In this document: positions 27,701-36,031 of the stretch, in pieces | Layout: each line of letters begins with the position of its first letter | How positions within the stretch are numbered: position 1 is the first letter of the stretch | Source of the DNA: Uloborus plumipes | Taxonomy: Eukaryota > Arthropoda > Arachnida > Araneae > Uloboridae | Reading direction: 5' to 3' | Assembly: GCA_038373865.1 (NCBI GenBank) | Contig: JAXGGA010002952.1 | Coordinates: 47,511 to 111,510, forward strand | Length of the DNA: 64,000 bases | Program-made: the position numbers and the translations under genes | The notes under the pieces: generated by a model | The model's input: only the letters and a program-made list of their open reading frames with translations | The model's database searches: none | Told to the model about the DNA's origin: nothing

Positions 27701-30700
27701 TGAAGAGTATTTTTTTCTGCTTGACCAAACCAGTGTTTCTCAGAATAAAATAAAAACCGTATGACTTGTCACCTGCACCTCGTCATCTGCCCTTCACCCC
27801 CTCTATTTTTAGCTAGAGCTGTATGTTTTGCAATACTATGTAGACAGAGAGTCTCACAGATCAAGTTCGCTAGTTCAAATGATTCGGCCGGGCCCCAGTT
27901 GAGAGATTTAACAGGTTATACAAAAACAAAATGTATTACTTATTCGTATTTTGAGCTCCCCCCCCCCCCCACCCACCCTATCACAGATTTTTCCTTCGGC
28001 TAAGTGAACAGGAGACAGGGTTGTTGCTTCAAATTTTAAGTTTTGATTTTAATTTTCTTTGCTGGAACTTTTGAGAACTTGGTTCAAATATTATGAAAGG
28101 AAGGGAGGAAAAGTTTCGCAGAACCCTTCCGTGATCTTCGTGGAGCCCTGGGGTTCCGTGGAACACAGTTTAAGAAACGCAGTCTTACAGTATTAAAATT
28201 CTTTCCATTTTTTACATTATTTTGATGTGTTACATCTTTGAAAAAGATTGCCGGACTTTTGAGAGTGGTATTTCTCTCGTAGTTTTCCAAAAGTAGATTA
28301 TCATTGATGTGCCATTAGGATATCCACTGGCTACTGTTGATTCCAATAAGGCTACCAGTGCAGTAATTTCTTCACATAGCTGGGCTTCTCATTAGCCTCA
28401 CAAATTGCTAAGTTTGTCTTGAAAATTTTTTTTGAAATTGATTCATTTCGTCAGTTAGCCTTTTATAATTGTATGAGTTTTGCTGAATGCTTGAAATTAA
28501 ACAAGAAGCCATCAATGAGAGAGGTGGAGCATATCTACTAGCTGAACCCGCACATAAATTCTGCTCTCTATTAAGGCTGCACTGTACCAGTGGCGTATAT
28601 AGGTTTTTATTTCGGAGGGGGCCCATATAATCAAGCTTTGCCCCCCCCACCCCTAACTTTCTTTTTTTTTTCCGCTGTTACTGTAAGACAGGTAGAAATT
28701 TTCAAATTGAATTAAAATATTGTAATTTTTAGAAAATATAGAAAATTACGAAGTTTTTGATTCCCTCCAAAACTTTTTTCAAAATTGAAATTATTTGTTA
28801 CCTTTGACGTTGGAGGATCAAGACTCCTCTGGGAAACTTACTGAAACTTAAATTCTAAACACATAATTTCAGGCTATCTTTAGTGACGTTAAAGGAATTG
28901 AGAAGACTCGGGGCATCTCTCCTGAAATATTTTGACAGTGAAGCATAACTTATATTTCTTCATGATAGAGTAAAAGAAAAGAAGATGAGTTTTTTTTTTT
29001 TGAACTGAAGTCTCATTTAAGTTATCTTTGGGAAGTAAAAGTTCAAAGACCCTCCCCTGACAGATTTTCGATTCATAGATGCGCAATTTCGCGTCCTCTT
29101 TGGTAGACGTTAAGAGACAAAAGGTGGTTAGGGATCTCCCTCCGGAAATTTTCAACATTGAAACCTTAAACCATCTTTACTTTAGACCATCTATGGTAGT
29201 AACGTTAGCAAGGACTATGTTTCGAAATTAATGTTTTAAAAACATTTTTATTTAGGTTATCTTTAATACCCTCAAGAGAAGAGGCTGGATTCGGGCGCTG
29301 TGCCCCAAAATTTTGCGGCATTGAATCTTCAAGAATGCAATTTTGAGCTCTATTTTTTGAAACTGAAGGTTCAAAATTTTACTTTTATCAGAGGTGCCCA
29401 TTACCCCCAAGAGCAAAAACTTATCATCCAAGAATTCCACGAAGATCCTTCTAAAAACGAAAGCCACAAGCGAAAGAAAAAGAAAACAAAAACTTTTAAA
29501 AACGTCCCTTAAAAATAATTCAATAGCGCCGCTTGCGCCATGATTCTTGATAGGAACAACTGCTTTTAGGCGTTGACAACATTTAGGATATTAAAAGGAT
29601 TTAGGGACTCTTACGTAAATTTTTGGGCATAGAGACTGTAATTCGGGAGCTCTCTCTTTTCTAAAAACACATTTTAGAGCTATAGACTATAGGACTATAA
29701 CCAAAGACTCTATAACTACCGTTAACTGTTTGAATTTTAAATCTCTAAAACGCCACTTGAGGCAATATTTGACCAAGGTATTGAAGAAGAAGCTGAAAAA
29801 GAACTCTCTTCCAAAAATTTTTGGATATTGAAGTCTTGAAACTGCAATTAAATTACACATTGTAAAAGCGAAATTTTAAGATCTCTTTGGACTCTTTAAG
29901 GGGGGTCATGAGCCTTCTTTGAATTCATGCTTGGCAGATATACGGGCCTCGACTTCCTACCCTAAACCCGCCACTGAGAGGCATTCTATTCTTCAACTTC
30001 ACCATTGGTAAAGAGATTGAAAATTACGTGCCTCTTCTAGCTCGGCCGGCTTGAACTTCTACCTCTTTTCGATTTTTTTTTTTTCAGCTGAAAGCTTGGA
30101 AATTATTTGCGAAAAAACTAAAACCGAAAATGATTGCACTTTATTTTAAATTTCTTTCTGGGGAGGAATGATTACACTTTATTTTAAATTTGAGTGTAGC
30201 ATTATTTTAAAGACTCTTATTTCCTGACTGACTGGGAAAAAAGGGGGAATGAGAAGAAAGAGAGAAACATAATTTGCTGACTAATAATCTACATGTGTTA
30301 AATGTTTTTAATTTAAGGATTTCTATTCAAAATGATGAGGATTTTTTCTATGGGTTTTCTAATTGAAATATCTTCTTTTTCCCAAGACACGTTCTTTTTT
30401 CTCTTGAGAAAAGCGCAAGGGCTCCCTGACCCTCTTGGGTTGCACCACTGCCTGGTGCCATCTAACGAATTATTATTAGCAATAATTATTTATGTATTTC
30501 AAGCTAAAAGAATGTAAGCAATTTAAGAGTAAACTTAAACCGAATAATAACTACCTTTATTAAAAAAAAAAAACCCAAATTTTTTTTTTCGGGGGGAGGG
30601 GGTTAGTTGGGAAAGACCCTTAGGGGTCTTACATAACCCCCACCTTTGAAAACTATGTTAATAGAGAATGGGCTTTTTTCTTAAGTTTTTTTTTTTTTTT

Positions 30701-33700
30701 TTTTTTTTTTTGAGCAAACATGAACCGAACACCGACTTTTGAAAAAATCTTTCTCGATTTCAAGGGGGGGGGGGGGGGGGGGGGCCAAACCCCTTCGCCC
30801 CCTTAAATACGCCCTTGCACTGTACTGTGTACTATTAAGGCTGAGGCTATATATATATATATATATAGTCCACAAATTCCATCTCCCTACTTAACCGCCA
30901 CAGTTGCAAACAGCATTGTAAAGCCAAGCGGTTATTGCAGTCGATAGTTGTGAGTGCAGCTCATTATACCTTCAAACCATACCTATTCTGCTTTAAATCA
31001 GGTAGATTCATCTTCTTTGCCTCAGGTACCCCTTATAGTACCACCACCACCATTAACCAATGCTAACATACAAATGCATGCAGAATTTTTCTTTCTTACA
31101 TTTGAGTACCTACAAGTACTCTAAACTTTACTTGGACAAATAAAGATATGTATGTAGAATTTGCTGTGGTGTCTGGGAAGGTATTTCAATATTTTTCTCC
31201 AGAGTGATTGAAACATGTTAAGGTATAGCATCATGATTATAATGTAGGTATGATTATAACATTTGCATAAAATCAAAATAATTGCTTTTTGTTGTGAATT
31301 AAAAGATTGAAACTCTTTTGTTTTAGCACTTATCAGAATTACTTAATCTTGATATATCTGCATTGGAATACATGATGAACAGTTTTCCTGAGATCAAAGA
31401 AAAAGAAGAAATGAGAAAAATAATTGGCAGATTTGGTTTAACTGGAAAGCAACAGGTAACTGAATCATGACATTTTCTTATTGTAATTTACATTATGTAT
31501 TTCAAACATAAGTATTTTAAGTAATTTTTTAAAATTTATTGATAAAAATAAATGCAAAATAACTGCATTCATTAATTTATAAGCTAATTGCATTACAATA
31601 TCCGAACTGAATTAAAAGAGAAAAAAGTTCGTAGGTACCGTAAAGTCGGGTTACTTGGATCCTAGGGGGTTACTTGAGCCCATTACAGTAAAATGATAAA
31701 ATTGGGGTTTGGTACTTACTAGTTGAAGACGTGCACGTAGTTCCTCGTTTCTCCGCTAGGTAGAAGCACTCTGCAGTCTCTAACGCTAGTACCAAACCCA
31801 GATTTATCATTTTACTGTGGGCTCAAGTAACCCCCTTGTGGGTCCAAGTAACCCGACTTTACGGTATGGATTTAAGACACAATGCTTATAAAAATGACCG
31901 CCCCCCCTGTTGATAAGCACTGCCATGGCTGATGACATGTTTGCTGAAGAAATCAGTGAATGCACTCTTACGGGAACCGAATATCTCTTTTCCTTAAAGC
32001 ATGCAAAACTTCACTTGCAAACAACTGTCACTTAGCAAATGTTTCGTCACTCTCCGAATTCAAAACTGAAGTACCAGTTAGCGATTCAGATATTTAGTAT
32101 ATGTGCTCTTCTGAATAAAAGTTTTTGTTAAACAAATTCAGTCAGGATATGTTCGCATTTGTTCAAAATGATGTGAAAAAATTCTAAGAAATGGATTTGT
32201 TAGATTTTGATCAAAACAGCAAACTTTGCCCTTTAATAAATTATAGATTTTTTCCATATATCTAAATGATATAAATACCAAAAAAAGTTTTTCTAAAAAG
32301 TGGATATTTTCCCTTTTAATAAATAACTCATGTGAATCAGTAAACACAAATCATTCCTCACAAGAATAGAAAACTTAACCTTGAAAAATTAATAAAATCC
32401 AATATTGCTGTACATTATAATTTAAATGTAAATATTTCAAGTATTAATCATAATAAAACCATAAATGAACAATTTCATTGATTAGAAACTAAGTAAAATA
32501 CTTCTGGAAAAAGATCTTTCCGCTCTACTAATCAGTGCAGGAAAGATTTTTACAGTGATAGGCCAGAGTAATCTTGACATTGGCATAAGGTTCTATAGGA
32601 ATCTCTCCAAGTAATTATAAATTCACACTGGATCTGGCACCAAATTTGACTTTTGCCCAATGGATTTTCAATATATGTCACTTTTGTATGCATTCCATTT
32701 TGTTTCTTCCATTTTATTTTGATTTTCTTTGATCATGGCACTAAATGAAATCTAATTCTATAAATTGATACAGTTATGTGATATGCTTGTTGCCACTTAA
32801 TGGTTATTGGGGTCTCTATCCATTCTCTTTTCTGACGAAATATTTTTTTTTACTCTATGAATACATATTTTCATAGTACTTAAATTTTAAGCCTTTTTAT
32901 TGATTCCTGTTGATTTTTTTCGAAATTGCTGGCACATTTCATGAAACGGAACTTTTTGCTTCAATCCAAAATTGCACAATAAATATTTACAGTGATTAAG
33001 TTGTTCTCTTTATTTTTTAAATTAAAAAGTTGTGGCATAACAGTATTTTTTCTTATTCTACAGATTTGTCCCATAAGGCAGCTATCTGATGGCCAACGTT
33101 GTCGAGTCGTATTTGCATGGTTAGCATGGCAAGCTCCACACTTACTGCTACTTGATGAACCTACCAATCACTTGGACATGGAGACAATAGATGCTTTAGC
33201 AGACGCTATCAATGATTTTCAAGGTGGCATGGTATTAGTTAGCCACGACTTTAGACTTATAAGTCAAGTAAGTATATTTAATACTTAGTTAATTTTAATG
33301 TAGAGGTTCAGTGATAATGTTTATTCTGTCCAGCCTGACCGATTTTCGTATATGAAGTGAAAACTATTTAAAACGCATTGATATTTCTTAATTTTAATAG
33401 TTTTTTCTTTTTTTGAAATTTAAAAATGAAAAGATAATATATTATCCATTACAAAAGTAACTATTTGCTTTCAGTCTGTTAGTTGTACTGTCAGTTTGGA
33501 AGAAAAGTTGATGACTCTAGTGAAATAAATATTAATTGGGGAGGGATGGCTGAAACTGTTGTATGTGTGAAAAGTTTCTGATTTTTATTTCCAGTTCTTT
33601 TTTCCTTATCACTGCATTTTGCCACAGTGCTGTTTTTTTAAGTATCTTGTTTTAAGACAATTTTTGAAAATGAAATTGTTAGGAAATCATAAAACCAGGT

Positions 33701-36031
33701 AAAATTTGACCTAGGGAAAATTTGAATGACTGGCATTATTTATTTGTGTAAAGGAGAAAAACATTTTGATATGTTCTAATGTTTAAACTTTGTTGACAAC
33801 CTCTGAAGCAGAATCGACGCTTCCTTTGTACCCGCCTCTGAGTATACTGCCCTAAGCAGCTAAATTTACAATTTTTTCATATTTTATTTGTTTTAAAAAT
33901 ATTTTTGTTATCTATCTTACTCCAATTTTACTATATCAACATGCTTATTTGGTTTCTGTTAAAAGTAGAGCATGAAATTATTTTCAAACTCCTGCATTTC
34001 GCTTTCCGGTGTTTGTGGAAAATGGAAAATGCATATCTTCAGAGGACTCTAAAATTCATTTTCGTAGTTAGTCTTTAACCCACCCTCTGTTGTATAAACA
34101 GGGTGTCCGCGCATATGGAAAGTCAGGGAAAGTCATGGATTTCAAATATGATCGAAATTGGTCATGGAAAGTCATGGATTTCAGCGAAAAATGTCCAAAA
34201 GTCATGGAAACTGACTGTTTATCATGGATTTTAGCGCTCCGGACCGATTGAAATTTTCCCCGCGATCTCGGAAGAACGAAAACACTTCCGCCGTCATTCT
34301 ACTTCGTTATTGGGTGCAATCTGATTTGTCAATTACAATTTCCAACAAGTTGCATTGTGTTGACCAATCAGATGAATTCTCAACGTTAAAACCGTGAGCG
34401 GCAAATTTTGTGTAACTGCGCATGTGCGCTGACTCCGTCATCTGATAAAATATGACCTTGAACGACAAAAAGATAGACTCGATGGTTTTTTTGATGGTTT
34501 TTTTCCCGGCATAGGCAGATTTGCCTTTTACATTTGGTCTCCTTCCCCTCCCCCTACCCGCTTCATTTGATTCCTTTTTCTTTTAAAACTTGTTTGAATC
34601 TTTTTCTTTCGAGGAGTTTTATGCAAAAGAAAAACAAATTAAAAAACGATGTTGAATTTTAAAGAATCGTGTAGGTAGGGGGAGGGGCAGGAACTCAACG
34701 AGTTCCGTTTTGAAGTCAGATTTCGCCTCACTCATATCAGGATCTAAACTTACAGTAAAATTTATGGACAGACAATTCATTGCTACATGAAAGTACGTTT
34801 GACGACAAGCACGGTGGGGAGGAGGGTGTCGGTAGGAAAAGATCGTTTTTTGACCTCAAAAGCGAACGGACTTCTGTTGCTGTGAAACGCAGTCGCTATG
34901 TTTGGTCATTTGCTTTGCAAGATAGAATATTAGGTGCATAATTTTCCAAAAACAAAGCAGAGTTCGTTTTTTTTTTTTTTTTTTTTAAGTCATGGAAAAT
35001 AGTTCGCAAAAGTCATGGAAAGTCAGGGAAAGTCATGGAATTGAAAAGTCCAGGTTGAGCAGATACCCTGTATAAATGAGTCGTTTGGAATCAAAACTAG
35101 TTTTATCAAAATGCATAGGGGGACATTATGGATTTAAAGAGTTTTTACTTAACTCTTATTTTATATTCACTTTTTACTGCAGTCTAGTAGTTTTTGATTT
35201 ATTTATTGTCTTTTAGCCATTGGTAAAGAATCTTTTAAACTTATATTTTTTTAAATAAATTAATTTTCATAAAAGTTGGTCTTAACGGATTTTGATAATT
35301 AACCACTAAAATGGTAGTGAGGCTTAAGCTTGTAAAACAAAGGTCTCTTTAACCTTTTGGATCCGGCCTGTTCATATAGAAGTTTTTCTTTCGACCCAGG
35401 TAGTACGACAGTTTAACCACAGACTTCTTTTCCATTGAAAAGAGAAGGTATAAACTGTCGTACCAGACGTATGAAACCTTGAAAAAATCCCCGGCTCCTA
35501 AGAGTTCGAGTGAAAATTTCAACCCCGTCCTCTAAGAAAAAAGTCTTACGGTACAACAAGTGTACCGCCCGGTTCCTAAAGGTTACATATGTGCATGTAA
35601 TAGAAAATGTGTTCTTGACCCTATATTTTATCACAATTTCTTTTTTAATTGTATTTTTTACGTGATACTTAAATGCTTTGTTTTGCTTATGTAAATCAAA
35701 ACATTTTTTAAATATTAGGTGGCAAAGGAGATTTGGGTGTGTGAGAATCAGACTGTTACCAAATGGACTGGAACAATTCAGAGCTATAAAGAACATCTAC
35801 GCAAAAGAATTATGAAGGATATTGAAAATCCATTATGATTTTGAAGAACTTAAATGATAATTCTAAACCACCAATAATTGGCTTACAAGAAAAACTGGCT
35901 GCACTTCACTTAAAAACAATACTGCCTCTTCAATTGCATTGGATTTTATTTTATTAAATTAATATTTATTTCAAGCTCATTTAAATTATGCATTTGTCTT
36001 AAAATAACTGGGCGTCAAAAACTTGAATAAA
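3561..36031 (+). CDS. ABCF2: ABCF2, ATP-binding cassette subfamily F member 2 (whole gene, 14 coding exons)
   Basis: ABCF2 is a soluble twin-ATPase of the ABC-F class, without membrane segments; the family acts on ribosomes and translation. The 14 coding exons sum to 1,866 nt, giving 621 residues, close to the usual length of about 620. Order: Lys-rich N-terminus (1-53); first ABC with Walker A GLNGSGKS (about 120-127), signature FSGGW (233-237), Walker B LLLLDE (to 258) and a His-loop VVISHSQDF; a linker arm (about 312-390); second ABC with Walker [10 protein letters not shown] (434-442), signature LSDGQ (521-525), Walker B LLLLDE (541-546) and His-loop VLVSHDF (His 575). All introns are GT-AG and all phases are consistent. 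An acceptor TTTTTCAG just before 3561 implies a non-coding upstream exon. The poly(A) signal AATAAA is at 36026-36031. Introns are swollen by transposons, the largest (intron 11) being 8.3 kb. Confidence 0.95.
3795..5641 (+). mobile_element. Non-autonomous Helitron
   Basis: The 5' end reads A|TCTATATATATAAAA, the usual Helitron TC start. The 3' end has a GC-rich hairpin CCACGGGCAAAGCCGTGG (5611-5628) followed by a short spacer and CTAG (5638-5641), then T. Insertion between A and T fits Helitron rolling-circle transposition. No Rep-helicase frame is seen in the 1,847 bp, so it depends on an autonomous relative. It sits in ABCF2 intron 1, sense orientation. Confidence 0.75.
5642..6429 (+). other. 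ABCF2 intron 1, distal part
   Basis: AT-rich tract between the Helitron and exon 2. The only structure is the 47-bp perfect palindrome listed separately. Confidence 0.5.
6284..6330. repeat. Perfect 23-bp hairpin with 1-nt centre
   Basis: Arms at 6284-6306 and 6308-6330 are exact reverse complements (start ACATCTCTTCC, end GGAAGAGATGT) around a single C at 6307. No target duplication was found. Such an exact palindrome usually marks a recent foldback event. Confidence 0.9.
6430..6642 (+). CDS. ABCF2: ABCF2 coding exon 2
   Basis: Acceptor TTTTTCAG at 6429, donor GTACAG at 6643. It encodes residues 54-124, including [11 protein letters not shown], so the first Walker A motif is split by intron 2 between Ser and Gly. 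Phase 1 end. Confidence 0.93.
6907..8890. mobile_element. hAT-like DNA transposon, non-autonomous, 8-bp TSD
   Basis: Terminal inverted repeats TAGGGTGATTC (6907) and GAATCACCCTA (ending 8890) are flanked by the identical octamer CTGAACAT (6899-6906 and 8891-8898). The size is 1,984 bp. An 8-bp duplication and a TAGGG start suit hAT, although P-type elements also make 8-bp duplications. The interior has only short open frames; one near 7990-8173 encodes a Lys-rich helical stretch ([20 protein letters not shown]) I cannot assign. The right part holds a 170-bp tandem repeat. It lies in ABCF2 intron 2. Confidence 0.8.
8491..8870. repeat. 170-bp tandem repeat, about 2.3 copies
   Basis: The stretch starting GGTAAGACG and the following TACAAAG tract recurs at 8511, 8681 and 8851, an exact 170-bp spacing. 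Units include a TTTACGATCACG block and the same AT-rich tail. A more diverged upstream copy may start near 8380. The repeat lies inside the hAT-like element, near its right end. Confidence 0.85.
8899..9750 (+). other. ABCF2 intron 2, distal part
   Basis: AT-rich, with a poly(A) run near 9213-9235. I see no gene and no element ends. Confidence 0.5.
9751..9939 (+). CDS. ABCF2: ABCF2 coding exon 3
   Basis: Acceptor ATATACAG, donor GTATTT. It completes Walker A with the GKS triplet and carries [19 protein letters not shown], a stretch strongly conserved in ABCF2. It covers residues 125-187. Phase 1 end. Confidence 0.93.
10051..10191 (+). CDS. ABCF2: ABCF2 coding exon 4
   Basis: Acceptor CATTTAG, donor GTAAGA. 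Residues 188-234, ending KDFS; the intron splits the first ABC signature FSGGW. It contains the ILHGLGFT helix region preceding the signature. Confidence 0.93.
10192..10776 (+). other. ABCF2 intron 4
   Basis: 585 bp of AT-rich intron. No repeat or gene recognised. Confidence 0.6.
10777..10903 (+). CDS. ABCF2: ABCF2 coding exon 5
   Basis: Acceptor AATTTAG, donor GTAAGT. Residues 235-276, with the signature end GGWRMR, helix IALARAL, Walker B LLLLDE and the D-loop [12 protein letters not shown]. Phase 2 end. Confidence 0.95.
11273..11497. mobile_element. MITE-like inverted-repeat element in intron 5
   Basis: About 37-bp imperfect inverted repeats: TGACCATGTAGAGATGGCAG at the left (11273) and, in reverse complement, the tract at 11461-11497 ending CTGGTCA. 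The total is about 225 bp. No clean target duplication was found, so the superfamily is unassigned. Confidence 0.5.
12018..12054. repeat. 15-bp perfect hairpin, 7-nt loop
   Basis: GTTCAAAGTTACCCT (12018-12032) pairs perfectly with AGGGTAACTTTGAAC (12040-12054). This could be an end or centre of a foldback element. Confidence 0.8.
12313..12614. mobile_element. Candidate MITE with ends CCCTATGGCAGAA / TTCTGCCATAGGG
   Basis: A 13-bp perfect inverted repeat at 12315-12327 and 12602-12614 brackets about 300 bp. The flanks give no clear duplication, so this stays tentative. Confidence 0.4.
13202..13304 (+). CDS. ABCF2: ABCF2 coding exon 6
   Basis: Acceptor TTTTACAG, donor GTAAGT. Residues 277-311 with the His-loop of the first [23 protein letters not shown]. 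Phase 0 end. Confidence 0.94.
13414..13509 (+). CDS. ABCF2: ABCF2 coding exon 7
   Basis: Acceptor CTTTTAG, donor GTATGT. Residues 312-343, starting [13 protein letters not shown] after a Gly and ending QIAHMK. This is the start of the inter-domain linker arm of ABC-F proteins. Phase 0 at both ends. Confidence 0.93.
13990..15300 (+). pseudogene. Jockey-type non-LTR retrotransposon, 3' end of ORF2 (RNase H and tail), decayed
   Basis: From about 14038 a frame reads IYTDGSK, then GSGLVGY and [12 protein letters not shown], then after a stop near 14219 [11 protein letters not shown]. These are the Asp, Glu and Asp blocks of an RNase H domain in arthropod LINEs. A later frame (14489-14848) has [19 protein letters not shown] and the Cys-His cluster [17 protein letters not shown], the C-terminal region typical of Jockey/R1-group ORF2 proteins. 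Several stops and frame changes break it. The 3' UTR runs to about 15300 with AATAAA near 15273. The element is 5'-truncated, as is usual for LINE insertions. It lies in ABCF2 intron 7, sense. Confidence 0.8.
15300..16033 (+). other. ABCF2 intron 7, middle part
   Basis: AT-rich intron with no gene. GGTTCTGCACCCCTA near 15812 looks like a decayed right end of an hAT-type repeat, but no partner end was found. Confidence 0.4.
16034..16330. repeat. 170-bp tandem duplication
   Basis: GAGTATGATGAA begins copies at 16034 and 16204, spacing 170 bp; the shared tract ends AAATTCGAGAAGCA in both copies. Copies differ by scattered substitutions. It is unrelated in sequence to the 170-bp repeat at 8.5 kb. 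Confidence 0.85.
16468..16643. mobile_element. pogo/Tc1-like MITE with TA duplication
   Basis: Terminal repeats CAGTCGACGCTC (16468) and GAGCGTCGACTG (ending 16643), flanked by TA on both sides. At 176 bp it has no coding capacity. The CAGTCGACGCTCGTTATAACG start is typical of pogo-group elements. Confidence 0.85.
17427..17614. mobile_element. TA-flanked MITE, TIR CTGTCGGCCCCGCTT
   Basis: Left end CTGTCGGCCCCGCTTTAA and right end, in reverse complement, TTGTTGGCCCCGCTTAAT; TA lies on both sides. 188 bp, with an internal copy of the AAGCGGGG core near 17479. It is probably a pogo/mariner derivative. Confidence 0.75.
17809..17928 (+). CDS. ABCF2: ABCF2 coding exon 8
   Basis: Acceptor TTTTTAG, donor GTAATG. 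Residues 344-383, [20 protein letters not shown] then a basic helix; the conserved linker arm of ABCF2. Phase 0. Confidence 0.94.
17929..19273 (+). other. ABCF2 intron 8
   Basis: 1.3 kb AT-rich intron. Open frames around 18853-19216 show no family features. Nothing else seen. Confidence 0.55.
19274..19363 (+). CDS. ABCF2: ABCF2 coding exon 9
   Basis: Acceptor TATTTAG, donor GTAATG. Residues 384-413, [20 protein letters not shown] then FKYKDDG; the entry strand of the second ABC domain. Phase 0. Confidence 0.93.
20005..21113. mobile_element. hAT-like non-autonomous element with near-perfect 8-bp TSD
   Basis: Ends CAGGGGTGCAAGT (20005) and ACTTGCACCTATG (ending 21113) are inverted matches. 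The flanking octamers GTGCTAAT (19997-20004) and GTACTAAT (21114-21121) differ at one base. 1,109 bp, no coding frame of note, with a long poly(C) tract near 20346. It lies in ABCF2 intron 9. Confidence 0.75.
21619..21729 (+). CDS. ABCF2: ABCF2 coding exon 10
   Basis: Acceptor GTTTCAG, donor GTAAAT. Residues 414-450 carry the second Walker A in [17 protein letters not shown]. Phase 0. Confidence 0.95.
21782..21877. repeat. 48-bp exact tandem duplication
   Basis: The stretch beginning ATTTTTAAATTCATCATT is present twice at a 48-bp spacing with no visible difference, just inside intron 10. The open frame running through it is an extension of exon 10, not coding. Confidence 0.9.
21878..22931 (+). 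other. ABCF2 intron 10, distal part
   Basis: About 1 kb of AT-rich intron with no gene or bounded repeat seen. Confidence 0.55.
22932..22994 (+). CDS. ABCF2: ABCF2 coding exon 11
   Basis: Acceptor CTTTTAG, donor GTAAGT. This 63-nt exon encodes residues 451-471, [20 protein letters not shown] then Gln, the region before the second Q-loop. Phase 0. Confidence 0.92.
24018..27527. mobile_element. Long-arm foldback element (1-kb inverted arms), 8-bp TSD, nested
   Basis: Termini TAGGGTGGTCAC and GTGACCACCCTA are flanked by identical GTGCTGAT octamers (24010-24017 and 27528-27535). Arms of about 1 kb (24018-25018 and 26515-27527) are near-identical reverse complements. Each arm carries two diverged direct subrepeats, marked by GGCACCCCCCTAAAATGTGCC at about 345-bp spacing. 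The 1.5-kb centre has no convincing protein and holds a smaller inverted-repeat element. TIR start and 8-bp duplication suggest an hAT-related non-autonomous family. Confidence 0.85.
25899..26142. mobile_element. Small inverted-repeat element inside the foldback centre
   Basis: About 35-bp imperfect inverted repeats (25899-25933 and 26108-26142) share the core ACAACCAATGTCAAAATT. It is a third nesting level or the original centre; no target duplication was identified. Confidence 0.5.
28588..30817. mobile_element. hAT-like element, 2.2 kb, perfect 8-bp TSD
   Basis: Left end CAGTGGCGTATATAGG, right end ATACGCCCTTG (reverse complement CAAGGGCGTAT). Identical octamers CACTGTAC flank it at 28580-28587 and 30818-30825. 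Inner ends carry long G or C runs. The interior is non-coding, with many short frames and a poly(T) run near 30686-30710. It lies in ABCF2 intron 11. Confidence 0.8.
30826..31326 (+). other. ABCF2 intron 11, distal part
   Basis: Includes a short TA microsatellite at about 30848-30867. No gene seen. Confidence 0.55.
31327..31455 (+). CDS. ABCF2: ABCF2 coding exon 12
   Basis: Acceptor TGTTTTAG, donor GTAACT. Residues 472-514, with [20 protein letters not shown] and the end FGLTGKQQ, highly conserved in ABCF2. Phase 0. Confidence 0.94.
31638..31864. mobile_element. TA-flanked MITE with long TIRs
   Basis: CCGTAAAGTCGGGTTACTTGG at the left has its reverse complement at the right end, and the match continues for roughly 60 bp with small differences. 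TA lies at 31636-31637 and 31865-31866. The length and TA duplication point to a Tc1/mariner derivative. Confidence 0.85.
31867..33063 (+). other. ABCF2 intron 12, distal part
   Basis: AT-rich intron; nothing recognised. Confidence 0.55.
33064..33267 (+). CDS. ABCF2: ABCF2 coding exon 13
   Basis: Acceptor TTCTACAG, donor GTAAGT. Residues 515-582 hold the second signature LSDGQ, Walker [13 protein letters not shown] and the His-loop VLVSHDFRL. An intact second ATPase site is therefore visible. Phase 0. Confidence 0.96.
34099..35070. mobile_element. Non-autonomous DNA element with AGTCATGGAAAGTC subrepeats
   Basis: Ends CAGGGTGTC (34099) and GATACCCTG (ending 35070) are inverted matches. The flanks share TATAAA (34093-34098 and 35071-35076). 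Both ends carry several copies of GTCATGGAAAGTCAGGGAAA-like subrepeats, more at the left. No coding frame. The TSD length is uncertain (six bases seen). ABCF2 intron 13. Confidence 0.6.
35403..35463. repeat. 13-bp perfect inverted repeat
   Basis: GTACGACAGTTTA (35403-35415) and TAAACTGTCGTAC (35451-35463) bracket 35 bp, in ABCF2 intron 13, about 250 bp before the last exon. Confidence 0.7.
35719..35838 (+). CDS. ABCF2: ABCF2 coding exon 14 with stop
   Basis: Acceptor AATATTAG; stop TGA at 35836-35838. Residues 583-621, starting [18 protein letters not shown]. The tail after SYKEHLRKR is short and family-specific. Confidence 0.94.
   Translation: MAKEIWVCENQTVTKWTGTIQSYKEHLRKRIMKDIENPL
36026..36031 (+). 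terminator. ABCF2: ABCF2 poly(A) signal AATAAA
   Basis: The canonical hexamer lies 188 bp after the stop codon, followed by a T-rich stretch (TATTTTGTTTC). A second AATAAA-like site further on (near 36127) could be an alternative. Confidence 0.6.

Larger units (their letters stand above)
23163..28182. mobile_element. hAT-like element split by a nested element
   Basis: Ends CAGTGTTTCTTAAACT (23163) and AGTTTAAGAAACGCAG (ending 28182) match in inverted orientation at 14 of 16 positions. Flanks CCTTAGAG and TCTTACAG agree at six of eight, a decayed target duplication. Removing the nested 24018-27527 element and its duplication leaves about 1.5 kb. No transposase is seen. It is located in ABCF2 intron 11 and is older than its guest. 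Confidence 0.65.
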
